This document shows, one piece after another, positions 34,880-43,968 of a stretch of 45,000 bases of DNA (position 1 is its first letter; each line of letters starts with the position of its first letter). The notes under the pieces are model-generated. The model saw nothing but the letters and a program-made list of their open reading frames with translations, was not told the DNA's origin and did not search any database. The DNA is from Verrucomicrobiota bacterium (lineage in GTDB: Bacteria; Verrucomicrobiota; Verrucomicrobiia; JADLBR01), in NCBI GenBank assembly GCA_029560585.1, contig JAKQKQ010000212.1, positions 1 through 45,000 on the forward strand, in the 5' to 3' direction. Both the position numbers and the translations under genes were made by a program.

Positions 34880-36887
34880 AGCGAACCATCTCGTCCCGCG
34901 CGAACGGGGGCACGGGGCAACCGAGGCTGTCGGCTATCGCCCGCAGCAATTCGCCCTCCTCGAGCGACATCTCGCGGTCCTCCATCACGGCGGTGGCGGC
35001 CGCGAGCAGGAAATTCTTTTTGAGCCATGGGCTCCCTTCGCAGAGTCGGCCGAGTGCGGCGTCGATGCGCGCAAGGTCGCAGCACTCCTCCTGCGCGGCC
35101 ATCGGCCAATCGCGGCGTTCGCCGGCTTCCAGCTGGGAGACACCGACCCGGAAAGCCGCAGTGGAGCGCCCGCTATCGCCGCCGGCACCGGCCCACGCTA
35201 GCGCCGAAAGCAAGAGCAGCGCCTCCGGCAGCACCGGTTCCCATGTCTCATAGCGGACGGCCGGGCGCTCCGCCGGTCGGAAATGCGGCTCGAGATGCCG
35301 GCGCAGCAATCGGAGCAATGTGAACTCGAAAAGGTCCAGTCTCTGATCGCCCCACACCAGCGCATCGACCGCCGGCATCAACACATCGAACTGGTCGGGC
35401 GAGAGCTGCCGCAGGCCCTGCACCGCAACGTCCGCAAGAGGCAGCCGGAGGCCGACATCGATGGCCCGGACGTCGGGCAGCAGCCGTTCGGTCTCCGCGA
35501 ATTGCGCGACGTCCACGCGCGCGCGCAGGTCCTGGAGCTGGCGTGCGCAGGCGGCGCCATCCTCCGCGAGCAGCAGACCGAAGACCAGGGCGCAGGCGCC
35601 CACGGGCTCATGGGCCGCCTCGAGGAGCGGCTTGGGTATCGAACGCCGCATCGCCTCCGCGTAGTAGATCTGGGCGTTGGTGAGAACGCCGATTCCCGCC
35701 ACGAAGTCTGACGCGTTGAGCGGCGTTGGAAGTCGCGGGGGGGTCCGGGCTGGCGCGAGCCGACTCTCGGGGACGTCCTCTGGCGTCACCTCCGGAAACA
35801 CGCCATCGAAATCGGGATCGATCCTGAGGATCCGTTCCCCCAGTGGGGGATGTGTCGCAAAGGCGTTGAACCAGGATTCCCGCAGGCCATTGCCAAAGTA
35901 AAAATGGCTGGCCTCCGCGGCCCGTGCCGCCATCAGCCGAGAGCCCTGGGCCAGGCCGCCGATTTTTTTGAGCGCGCCGGCGATCCCGCCGGGATTTCGG
36001 GTGAACTGAACGGATGCGGCATCCGCCAGAAACTCTCGCTGCCGGGAGATGGCCGCGCGGATCAGGCTGCCAAACAGCACGCCGATGCAGCCCACGATAT
36101 AGAGGAGCGCGCCCAAGATCAGGAGCGCGGCGCCCACGCCCCCTTCCCGGTTATTCGAATCGCGGCGCCGCGGCGCGTAGAACCCCAGTCGGAGCACGGC
36201 GCCCCCGATGCTCGAGATCATCGTGATCCCAAAGACCGCCGCCATCAGCCTCATGTTGAGCCGCATGTCGCCATTCAGGATGTGGCTGAACTCGTGTGCC
36301 ACCACGCCCTGCAACTCATCGCGCGAGAGGAACCGCACGCACCCGCGCGTCACCCCGATCACCGCGTCCGCCGGAGAGAAACCCGCAGCGAATGCGTTGA
36401 TCCCGGGCTCCTCAGCTAGGAGGTAGACCGCCGGCACCGGCACGCCCGATGCGAGCGCCATCTCCTCGACCACGTTCAGCAATCGCCGTTCCTCCAAGCC
36501 CCCGGAATTCGGCGCGAGCAGACGTCCGCCCAGCAACGATGCCACGGCCCGCCCCCCCGACGAGATCTGCGCCGCCTTCGACGCGCCGCCGAGACCGATG
36601 ACCAGCGCCGTCCCGACCGCCACCGACAGGAACAGCGAGGGATCCCACCAGGGCCGATCAAAAAGAAAGTCCACGGCGCCGAGCGCGCGCTGCCGCTCGG
36701 AATCGGGGTTTGTCATCAATTCCAGTGCGTAGGTCGCACCGTCCCCCTGATACCGAGTCGGCGCGATCAGGACGATCGCGAATGCCGCATAGACCGCCAG
36801 CACCACGCCGACCACGGCCAGCGCGAAAAGGAAGACCAGTTTCCGGGTCGCCCGCCGCGCAGCCTCCTGGTGCTCGAAAAAATCCAT
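34878..36887 (-). CDS. M48 family membrane metalloprotease (HtpX-like)
   Basis: A 669-aa zinc protease. It has two N-terminal membrane helices, the zinc motif HEFSH (198-202) and a third ligand Glu285 in SRQREFLADAAS, with further helices between. HtpX-type enzymes cleave misfolded membrane proteins. The C-terminal 300 residues are a long extra domain; its end (AVMEDREMSLEEGELLRAIADSLG) looks like a TerB-type helical module. It is encoded directly after lemA on the same strand, a common pairing of M48 proteases with LemA. The gene ends inside a hairpin. Confidence 0.9.
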   Translation of the reverse strand: MDFFEHQEAARRATRKLVFLFALAVVGVVLAVYAAFAIVLIAPTRYQGDGATYALELMTNPDSERQRALGAVDFLFDRPWWDPSLFLSVAVGTALVIGLGGASKAAQISSGGRAVASLLGGRLLAPNSGGLEERRLLNVVEEMALASGVPVPAVYLLAEEPGINAFAAGFSPADAVIGVTRGCVRFLSRDELQGVVAHEFSHILNGDMRLNMRLMAAVFGITMISSIGGAVLRLGFYAPRRRDSNNREGGVGAALLILGALLYIVGCIGVLFGSLIRAAISRQREFLADAASVQFTRNPGGIAGALKKIGGLAQGSRLMAARAAEASHFYFGNGLRESWFNAFATHPPLGERILRIDPDFDGVFPEVTPEDVPESRLAPARTPPRLPTPLNASDFVAGIGVLTNAQIYYAEAMRRSIPKPLLEAAHEPVGACALVFGLLLAEDGAACARQLQDLRARVDVAQFAETERLLPDVRAIDVGLRLPLADVAVQGLRQLSPDQFDVLMPAVDALVWGDQRLDLFEFTLLRLLRRHLEPHFRPAERPAVRYETWEPVLPEALLLLSALAWAGAGGDSGRSTAAFRVGVSQLEAGERRDWPMAAQEECCDLARIDAALGRLCEGSPWLKKNFLLAAATAVMEDREMSLEEGELLRAIADSLGCPVPPFARDEMVR

Positions 36888-36921
36888 GCGCCCGTCCGGT
36901 TGCCGCGGTGGCGCACGTCGC

Positions 36922-37548
36922 CTAGCTGAACGAGACCTTCGGCGCCTGTCGCTCGGCTTCGCCCGACACCTCGAAGAGTTCCGCGGCCGTAAACCCGAAC
37001 ATGCCCGCGATGATGTTCGCGGGGAATTTCTCGCGGTCGGTGTTGTAGAGCATCACCGCGTCGTTGTACGCCTGGCGTGCGAACGCGATCTTGTTCTCGG
37101 TGGACGTCAGCTCCTCGGTGAGTTGCATCATGTTCTGGTTGGCCTTCAGGTCGGGATACTGCTCGACCACTGCGAGCAACCGCCCCAGCGCCCCGCCCAA
37201 GGTCGCTTCCGCGCCGACGAGATCCTTCACCGCGCCGGTCGCGGCGGGATTGCTGGCCGCCCGCTGGCTCGCCGCCAGCGCCTCGCCGCGCGCCTTGACC
37301 ACGGCCTCGAGCGTCTCGCGCTCATGTTTGAGGTACCCCTTCGCGGTCTCGACCAGATTCGGGATGAGGTCGTAGCGCCGCTTCAGCTGGACGTCGATTT
37401 GCGAGAACGCGTTCTTGAACCGGTTGCGCAACGTGACCAGCCCGTTGTAGGTGCCCACCACCCAACCGGCGATCCCGAGAAGGAAGAGGACAATGATACC
37501 CAACACCACCAGGACCGAAAATCCTAAGGCCATTGAAATATAATGCAC
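36922..37548 (-). CDS. lemA: LemA family protein
   Basis: A 208-aa protein: one N-terminal membrane helix, then the long helical LemA domain (YNGLVTLRNRFKNAFSQIDVQ, KRRYDLIPNLVETAKGY, YNDAVMLYNT). Its role is poorly defined; it is found with M48 proteases and envelope stress genes. The GTG at 37548 has a strong GGGAGG site at good spacing; an ATG at 37533 is an alternative. It lies 34 nt upstream of the M48 gene. Confidence 0.93.
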   Translation of the reverse strand: MHYISMALGFSVLVVLGIIVLFLLGIAGWVVGTYNGLVTLRNRFKNAFSQIDVQLKRRYDLIPNLVETAKGYLKHERETLEAVVKARGEALAASQRAASNPAATGAVKDLVGAEATLGGALGRLLAVVEQYPDLKANQNMMQLTEELTSTENKIAFARQAYNDAVMLYNTDREKFPANIIAGMFGFTAAELFEVSGEAERQAPKVSFS

Positions 37549-37675
37549 GACTCCCTCCCGCCGCGCAAGTCCGTCCCGATGTTTGGGGCATGCGGCATGT
37601 CCTGCGCCGGGCGTTGGTTGTTGGGCAACGCTTTCCGCTCGTATGCCACCGTTGCGCCGGTATCCTCATTCCGCC

Positions 37676-39799
37676 ATGCCGTTCTCCGCCTTCGCCCCGA
37701 TTCTCCGCGTTCACCTCTTCGTCCTCGCGGCACCGGCGCTCGCAGCGATGGCGGAATCTCCGGTCCCGCTGTTTGACGTTGGCAACCGGGCGCTCGCGGC
37801 GAAATACCAACTCTCCGATTGCGTGGCTTCGATTGTCACCTCCGACGGAGCGCCCGCCCTCAGCGTCACGTTCGGTGCGCGCGCAAGCTATCCGAACATA
37901 CGCTTCGAGCCGGGCCGCGTCGGATTTCCGAGCGACTGGACGGGGCGTGGCACGCTGGCCATCGCCCTGTTCAACCCTGGCGAGAAACCCGTCGAGGTTG
38001 GCCTGCGCATCGATTCGCGGGCGGCAACCGATCGCGGGCGGCAGGCCAAGGCGGAGATTCCTCCTCGCAAGGGCGCGCGCCTCTTGATGCCACTCGATGG
38101 AGGGGGCGCCATCGTCGGTATGATCGGCCAGCCGCCCAAGGCCACCGCGCGGCCTGGTGATATCGCGCTGGAGGCTGGCACCACCCCGTTTGATCCCAAG
38201 GGGATCAAGAGTCTCCAGCTCTTCGTCGGAAAACCCAAGGCGCGACAGGCCCTGATTCTGCAGCGCATCGAGCTTGGTGAGGCGGCGGCAGGCCCCAGGG
38301 TTCCCTTCGTCGATCGGTTTGGCCAGTTCAATGGCGCGGATTGGCCCGGAAAACTGAAGAGCGAGGCTGACCTCGTGGCCCGCCGGGATGTGGAGCGCGA
38401 GGCGCTCGCGAAGATGTCCCCGCTTGCCGATCGCGACGAGTTCGGTGGCTGGGCCGCCGGCCCCAAGCTAGAGGCATCGGGACACTTCCGGGTGCAGCGG
38501 CATGGTGGCAAGTGGTGGTTCGTCGATCCCGAGGGAAGGCTCTTCTGGTCCAGCGGCATCACCGGTGTCCGCTTCAACAACGCCACGCGCGTGGCGGGGC
38601 GGGAGAAGTTCTTCGAGTGGCTCCCGCCGGAGGGCGACCCTCTCGCGCGGTTCTTCGGTGGCCGCGGGGCGGGCCGCGCATTCGATTTCTATGCCGCCAA
38701 TCTCGTTAGAAGATACGGCGCTGATTTCGAAAGCGCGTTCTTCGATGTCGCCACGCGGCGGCTGGTCGCGTGGGGTGTCAACACGATCGCCAATTGGTCC
38801 GACGAGCGGTCATGGGCACTCCGGCGCGTGCCCTACACCGTGCCCGTCAACGCCGGCGGGCCAACCTTCGTCGTCACCGAGAGGCTGAAGGCGGGCAAAC
38901 CCTGGGTCCGCACCTTTCCCGACCCGTTTGACCCGAGATTTGCCGCCGGGCTCGACGCTAAGCTCTCCGCGCTCGCCCACATCAAGGACGATCCGTGGCT
39001 CCTGGGGGTTTTCATCGACAACGAACTTCCATGGACCGAGGGCGCTCCCCCGCGCGGGGTGGGAGCCGCCGCCCTCGATCTCCCGCCGACGGCGGCGGTC
39101 AAGGTCGCGCTGCTGAAAGCGCTGCGGTCTTCCCACTCGTCGCCCGATGCCATCAACGCCGCCTTCGGCACCCGGTTCGCGTCTTGGGATGATGCGGCGG
39201 GTCCTTGGAAGCTCGACGCCCCCCAGCTGAAATCTGCCGAATCCGCGCTCGCCGCCCTCGACGCCATGATCGCGGAACAGTATTTCCGCACCTGCCGCGG
39301 TGCCGTTCGCCGCCATCTTCCCGGCGCCCTCTACCTAGGGTGCCGTTTTCACGTCTATAACCGGGAGGCGATCCGCGCCGCCAAGAAATACTGTGATGTC
39401 GTCTCCTTCAACATCTATGCCTATTCCCCCTCCGAAAAATTGGCCGATGAGTTTGCCGCCGAAATGGATTTTCCCGTGGTGATCGGCGAATTCCATTTTG
39501 GCGCCACCGACCGCGGGATGTTTCACCCCGGGCTGCGGAAGACCGAGGATCAAGTTGATCGCGCGTCGAAATATGTCGCCTATCTGACCGAGGCCGCCTC
39601 GGCGCCCTGGTGCGTCGGCGCCCACTGGTTCCAGTACCTCGACCAGCCGCTCACCGGGCGGGGCGATGGCGAGAATTACAACATCGGATTTGTCAACGCG
39701 ACGGACGACGCCTATCCCGAACTTTCCGGCGCCGCGCGAAAGCTTCACGCGGCGCTCTACACCACGCGCGCGAAAGCGGGCCAGAGCGCGCAGCCTTGA
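37676..39799 (+). CDS. secreted GH50-like beta-agarase family protein
   Basis: A 707-aa glycoside hydrolase with a signal peptide (about 1-27). An N-terminal beta-sandwich-like region (to about 260) precedes a TIM-barrel. GKWWFVDPEGRLFWSSG and GVFIDNELPW, with a likely acid/base Glu near residue 449, match the GH50 agarase group, as does IGEFHFGATDRGMFHPG, with a likely nucleophile Glu near 605. GH50 enzymes cut beta-1,4 bonds in agarose or related galactans. The real substrate here is unknown and no other agar-degrading genes are nearby. Earlier in-frame starts exist at 37583 and 37643; 37676 gives the best signal peptide. Confidence 0.75.
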   Translation: MPFSAFAPILRVHLFVLAAPALAAMAESPVPLFDVGNRALAAKYQLSDCVASIVTSDGAPALSVTFGARASYPNIRFEPGRVGFPSDWTGRGTLAIALFNPGEKPVEVGLRIDSRAATDRGRQAKAEIPPRKGARLLMPLDGGGAIVGMIGQPPKATARPGDIALEAGTTPFDPKGIKSLQLFVGKPKARQALILQRIELGEAAAGPRVPFVDRFGQFNGADWPGKLKSEADLVARRDVEREALAKMSPLADRDEFGGWAAGPKLEASGHFRVQRHGGKWWFVDPEGRLFWSSGITGVRFNNATRVAGREKFFEWLPPEGDPLARFFGGRGAGRAFDFYAANLVRRYGADFESAFFDVATRRLVAWGVNTIANWSDERSWALRRVPYTVPVNAGGPTFVVTERLKAGKPWVRTFPDPFDPRFAAGLDAKLSALAHIKDDPWLLGVFIDNELPWTEGAPPRGVGAAALDLPPTAAVKVALLKALRSSHSSPDAINAAFGTRFASWDDAAGPWKLDAPQLKSAESALAALDAMIAEQYFRTCRGAVRRHLPGALYLGCRFHVYNREAIRAAKKYCDVVSFNIYAYSPSEKLADEFAAEMDFPVVIGEFHFGATDRGMFHPGLRKTEDQVDRASKYVAYLTEAASAPWCVGAHWFQYLDQPLTGRGDGENYNIGFVNATDDAYPELSGAARKLHAALYTTRAKAGQSAQP

Positions 39800-39830
39800 G
39801 TGCCGCCCAACTTGTGATAATGAACCTGCC

Positions 39831-40520
39831 GTGAAAGTCGGATTCTCCACACTGGTCGCCCTCGCCGCCGCCGTGGCCATGTCCTTTGTCCCGGCGCCTT
39901 CCGTGGCCGCGCGCAAGGATGGCAGGACGGAGTCGAGGCCTTCCAACAAGCGCATGTTCATCCTCAATCCCGACGGCACCAAGACGCCGCTCGACAACCA
40001 GACCAAGCGGGCCGACGTGATCGCGTGGCCCTACGAATGGCATCCGGAGGCCGCGCCGACGGGTCCCGTTGAGTTGGACCTCGTGCTCAACGAGCAGCGC
40101 ATCTACGTGTATCGCTCCGGCATCCTGATCGGTTACTCGATCGTCAGCACCGGTCGCGAGGGTCACGATACGCCCCCCGGCGAGTACAAGATCCTCCAGA
40201 AGAAGAAGGAATACTACTCGAACCAATTTGGTTCATTCGTCGATACCGCGAGCGGTCGCACGGTCGATTACAACGCGAGCGCCAACCAGGCCGCGCCGCC
40301 GGGGACCGTCTACAAGCCGGCGCCCATGCCCTACTTCCAGCGGCTGACGTGGGGTGGCATCGGGCTCCACGAGGGCTTCCTCCCCGGATATCCCGCCTCC
40401 CACGGATGCATCCGCGTCCATTCGGACATGGCCCATCGCCTCTTCGAGGTCACTTCGGTTGGTACCCGCGTGCGCATCAGCTACGACCGTCCGCCGCCCC
40501 GGGCCTTGCCGGTGTACTGA
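39831..40520 (+). CDS. L,D-transpeptidase (YkuD/ErfK family)
   Basis: A 229-aa exported enzyme that forms or exchanges 3-3 crosslinks or attaches proteins to peptidoglycan. It has a signal peptide (1-27) and a YkuD domain with a conserved His180, and the catalytic pair His191/Cys193 in SHGCIRVHSDM. GTG 39831 is the start giving the signal peptide; an ATG at 39821 is out of frame. A Thr/Pro substrate loop (HDTPPGEYKIL) is typical. It is followed by the 97-bp palindromic repeat. Confidence 0.92.
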   Translation: MKVGFSTLVALAAAVAMSFVPAPSVAARKDGRTESRPSNKRMFILNPDGTKTPLDNQTKRADVIAWPYEWHPEAAPTGPVELDLVLNEQRIYVYRSGILIGYSIVSTGREGHDTPPGEYKILQKKKEYYSNQFGSFVDTASGRTVDYNASANQAAPPGTVYKPAPMPYFQRLTWGGIGLHEGFLPGYPASHGCIRVHSDMAHRLFEVTSVGTRVRISYDRPPPRALPVY

Positions 40521-40593
40521 CTGGATTCCGCATCCGCGAGTCACCAGATGCCATGCCCCGCGGGTCGTCGGGCGTCCGGGGCACCACCCGGGG

Positions 40594-40690
40594 GGTGAAA
40601 ATGAGACGTAGGAGCGCGCTTGCGCGCGATTTGCACATGGAATCGCCTGCAAGCAGGCTCCTACTGCCCTGCATCTGAATTTTCGAGTCA
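40594..40690. repeat. 97-bp palindromic repeat, copy B
   Basis: The better-preserved copy of the repeat at 31450. Left arm GTAGGAGCGCGCTTGCGCGC and right arm GCCTGCAAGCAGGCTCCTAC fold back on each other with few mismatches. It again lies between convergent genes (L,D-transpeptidase and PAP2) and touches the end of the minus-strand gene. Confidence 0.85.
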
Positions 40691-41356
40691 GCGTGCCCCA
40701 GTTTCCGGTTTTTGGGATCTTGTCCGACCCGAAAGGCCCAGGGCGATGCCGGCGGCGATGCCGAGGGTGAAGCCGGCGATCACATCGCTGGGGTGATGTT
40801 GCCTGAGATAGATGCGCGACCAGCCGACGGCGAGGGCCGCGCCGACTGCCGGTGCGGCGGTGGGCGGCAGCGCGATAGCCATGGCCGTGGCCGATCCCAT
40901 GGCGGTGGCGCTGTGGCCCGACGGGAAGGCATGGTAGCGGTGGTCGTTGCGAGGGCCGTAGAGTCCGTCGGGGAGCTCGGCGTTCGGCCGGGGGCGACCG
41001 AGGGTGAGCCGGAGGCAGTTGGCGGTGACGCCCGCGATGGCCGATGCGAGAAGGGCCGCCAGCGCGGCGGCACGCCAGCGGGGGCGGCGGGCCAATGTGC
41101 CGAGCGACCAGAGGGCAGCGGAGAGGATCAGGGAACCCGTTGGGAAATCGCCCCAGAGGCTGATCGCGCGGGCGATGTCGCGCAGGGCGCGGGTATCGTT
41201 GTCGGTCAATACATGCAGGAGGCCCGCATCGAAGGGAAGCAGCGCCAGCGCGGCGAGAAAACCGATGGCGACCAACAGGGCAAAGGGCAGGGCGCGCGCG
41301 CGGACGAGCCTCGTGGCCCCGGCCAGCATCGCGGCGGCCTCGCGGAGCGGCCTCAC
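40688..41356 (-). CDS. PAP2-type lipid phosphatase
   Basis: A 222-aa membrane phosphatase with about five or six helices and the three PAP2 motifs: RLTLGRPRP, PSGHSA (His148) and SRIYLRQHHPSD (Arg181, His187, Asp191). It may dephosphorylate undecaprenyl diphosphate or phosphatidylglycerol phosphate. It starts with GTG overlapping the aminotransferase stop by 4 nt, so the two are translationally coupled. Confidence 0.9.
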   Translation of the reverse strand: MRPLREAAAMLAGATRLVRARALPFALLVAIGFLAALALLPFDAGLLHVLTDNDTRALRDIARAISLWGDFPTGSLILSAALWSLGTLARRPRWRAAALAALLASAIAGVTANCLRLTLGRPRPNAELPDGLYGPRNDHRYHAFPSGHSATAMGSATAMAIALPPTAAPAVGAALAVGWSRIYLRQHHPSDVIAGFTLGIAAGIALGLSGRTRSQKPETGAR

Positions 41357-42774
41357 CCGCGCAGCAACTCCGGCTTTATGGGCGAGCCCTTTCCCGCGGC
41401 GCGGAAGAAATTAGCGGCGACGTCGGCGAGGGGGCCGGGGATGCGCCAGAGACCGCGGAGGACGTCGTCCAGCGCGAGGCAGAAGCGGTTGATCTCGGCC
41501 TCGCCTATGATCAGCGGCGGCAGGAATTTCACGACGTCGGCGCGGTGGGCGGCCACCTGAGTGAGGATGCGGTGTTTCTGGAGCAGCGGGGTGACGACCA
41601 GCTGCGGGAAGAGCCCGGGATCCATCGCGTGGTAGAGCTTCCATCCGAGCCTGGCGAAGAACGCCCGGGGCTCGGTCATCTCGAAGGCGCACATGAGGCC
41701 CTTGACGCGGATGTCGTCCACGATCTCGTGCCGGTCCTGAATCTGCCGCAGGCGCTTCTCCATCAGTTCTCCCATCCGCGCGGCGTTTTCGACGAGGCCC
41801 TCTTCCTCGATGACGTTAAGGGAGGCGATGCCGGCGGCCGCGGCCAGGTTATTGCGGCCGAATGTCGAGGAGTGGACGATGCAGCGGTCGAGCCGCGGAA
41901 AGACGCACTGGTAGATGCGGCGACGCGCCACGATGGCGCCGCAGGGCACGTAGCCGCCGCTCAGGGCCTTGGCCAGCGTGATGATATCCGGCTCCAGGTT
42001 CCAGTGCTCGAAGGCGAACCAGCGCCCGGTTCGCCCCAGGCCCGTCTGGACCTCGTCGCAGATCAGCAGCGCCCCGTGTTTGCGGCAGAGCGCCTGCGCC
42101 TGATTGTAATAGTCATCTTTCGGGAACTTGACGCCCTTGCCCTGGACGGGCTCGACGATGAAGGCCGCGACATCGCCCTCGGCGAGTTCGCGCTCGAGTG
42201 CCTCGATATCGCCCATGGGCACGTGCGCCACGCCGGGCAGGAAAGGCCCGAAGCCCTCGTGGAAAAAGGGGTTGCCCGTCACGGAGAGCGAGCCGTAGGA
42301 GAGCCCGTGATAGGAATTCTCCAGCGCGATGATCCTGGGGCGGCCGGTGGCGGCGCGGGCGAACTTCAGCGCTCCCTCGACCGCCTCGGTGCCGCTGTTG
42401 CAGAGGAAGACCGCGTCGAGATGCGGGGCCCCCTGCAGGGCCAGGCGCGTGACGAGTTTCTCGGCGAGCACGCCGGCGAGGAAGGCGCAGTCCATCTGCA
42501 CCATGTTGGGCAGGTCGAGATCCAGCACGTCCTGGATCGCGGCGCGGATCGCGGGGTGGTTGCGGCCCATGGCGTAGACCCCGAAGCCCGAGAGGAAATC
42601 GAGATAGTCGTGGCCTTCCTTGTCGTAGAGATAGGCGCCCTTCGCGCGCGCGTAGACCTTGTCGAAGCCGATGGTCCGCTGGACCTTCACGAGCGTGCGA
42701 TTCACGTACCTGTCGTGCAGCTCGTAATTCTCGCCGAGGCGATTGGCGACCAGCGCTTTGATGTCGGTGGGCAT
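41353..42774 (-). CDS. class-III PLP aminotransferase (ornithine/HpnO-like)
   Basis: A 473-aa aminotransferase: a Gly-rich PLP loop (NSGTEAVEGALKF), CDEVQTGLGRTG (239-250) and the PLP Lys269 in TLAKALSGGY. The N-terminal FDKVYARAKGAYLYDKEG resembles the acetylornithine/ornithine group and also HpnO, the hopanoid aminotransferase; sequence alone does not decide. Start at 42774, as an upstream open frame to 42810 is low complexity. Coupled to PAP2. Confidence 0.85.
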   Translation of the reverse strand: MPTDIKALVANRLGENYELHDRYVNRTLVKVQRTIGFDKVYARAKGAYLYDKEGHDYLDFLSGFGVYAMGRNHPAIRAAIQDVLDLDLPNMVQMDCAFLAGVLAEKLVTRLALQGAPHLDAVFLCNSGTEAVEGALKFARAATGRPRIIALENSYHGLSYGSLSVTGNPFFHEGFGPFLPGVAHVPMGDIEALERELAEGDVAAFIVEPVQGKGVKFPKDDYYNQAQALCRKHGALLICDEVQTGLGRTGRWFAFEHWNLEPDIITLAKALSGGYVPCGAIVARRRIYQCVFPRLDRCIVHSSTFGRNNLAAAAGIASLNVIEEEGLVENAARMGELMEKRLRQIQDRHEIVDDIRVKGLMCAFEMTEPRAFFARLGWKLYHAMDPGLFPQLVVTPLLQKHRILTQVAAHRADVVKFLPPLIIGEAEINRFCLALDDVLRGLWRIPGPLADVAANFFRAAGKGSPIKPELLRG

Positions 42775-42816
42775 GGGGGGTGAGGGTAGCCGCCGCGGGC
42801 GTTTCGGCAATCGCGA

Positions 42817-43809
42817 TCAGGGGCGGGGATGCCCCGGGGGGACCATTTGGAACGTGGCGAGGCCCGCGCCCGGGTCGCGCTTGCGCTCGCGGTAGAGCAG
42901 TTCCTCCAGGAGGGTGCGGTTGCGCGAGATGAGGTCGGCGATCACGCCGAGGGCGAGCAGTTGCACGCCGATGAGGATCAGCACGCTGGCGAGGATGAGC
43001 GACGGGATCTTCTGGATGTGCGGGTTGACGTACAGATAGTAGTAGAGCCAGCGGGCCATGAGTCCCGCGCCCACCAGAAACAGGGGGGTGCCGAGGGTCA
43101 GGAAGAACTGGAGTGGGGAGTACAGGAGGTAGATGCGGAGCATGGTGGCGACCGAGCGCCGGATATAGGTTCCCATGCCCGAAAACAGGCGGGACTCCCG
43201 CAGCTTCGCGTTCACACGGATCGGCACGCTCGCCACGCGAAGACCTTGCCGGCCCGCCTGGATCAGCGTCTCCATCGTGTAGGTGAACTTGGAGAAGACG
43301 TTCACCCGCAGGGCCGCCTCGCGCGAGTAGGCCCGGAACCCGCTCGGGGCGTCGGCGACCCGCGTCTGGGAGACGTGGCGCAGCAGCGCGCTGCCTACGA
43401 ATTGGAGGAGTTTCTTCAATGGCGAGAAGTGCTCGATGTCGGCGATCGGGCGCGCGCCCACCACCAGGTCGGCCTCGCCGCGCAGGATCGGCTCGACGAG
43501 CTTCGCGATATCCGCGCCGCAGTACTGGTTGTCGGCATCCGTGTTCACGATCACGTCGGCCCCGAGGCTCAGGCCCTTGGCCATTCCCGCGGAGAACGCG
43601 CGCGCCAGGCCGCAGCGTTTGCCCAATGAAACGATCTGGGTGACACCGAGGCCTCTCGCGACCTCGACAGTCCGATCGGTCGAACCATCGTCGATGACCA
43701 CCACGGTGACCTCGTCAAATCCCGGCACGGACCGGGGCAGGTCCGCCAACGTGATTGGCAGCGACGCCTCCTCGTTCAGGCAGGGGATCTGGATGACCAG
43801 CTTGGCCAT
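42817..43809 (-). CDS. GT2 glycosyltransferase with C-terminal membrane helices (GtrB/ArnC-like)
   Basis: 330 aa: GT-A domain (MAKLVIQIPCLNEEASL, VVIDDGSTDRTVEVA, NTDADNQYCGADI) followed by two membrane helices near residues 230-300. This is the layout of undecaprenyl-phosphate glycosyltransferases such as ArnC and GtrB. The C-terminal coiled tail (SRNRTLLEELLYRERKRD) is short. An ATG at 43830 is also possible. It lies 42 nt upstream of the aminotransferase on the same strand. Confidence 0.88.
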   Translation of the reverse strand: MAKLVIQIPCLNEEASLPITLADLPRSVPGFDEVTVVVIDDGSTDRTVEVARGLGVTQIVSLGKRCGLARAFSAGMAKGLSLGADVIVNTDADNQYCGADIAKLVEPILRGEADLVVGARPIADIEHFSPLKKLLQFVGSALLRHVSQTRVADAPSGFRAYSREAALRVNVFSKFTYTMETLIQAGRQGLRVASVPIRVNAKLRESRLFSGMGTYIRRSVATMLRIYLLYSPLQFFLTLGTPLFLVGAGLMARWLYYYLYVNPHIQKIPSLILASVLILIGVQLLALGVIADLISRNRTLLEELLYRERKRDPGAGLATFQMVPPGHPRP

Positions 43810-43968
43810 AAGGGAAAACAAATACCCCATCGGGAGGCTATCCTCCAGTGAAAAGCGCCAGCGCTGGCATGTTGGCCAACCCGTCGGCGGACAAAGTTCC
43901 TGAGAAAGTCCGCGAGACGTGGCCGATCGCCTGCAGCGCCATTGCTTCGCCAGAGGCATGCCGCCATC

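Noticed and set aside
41353-42774. naming the aminotransferase hpnO or argD
   Set aside because: Features fit both groups and no hopanoid or arginine genes flank it.
41545-43629. plus-strand frames opposite the aminotransferase and GT2
   Set aside because: Antisense shadows without recognisable content.
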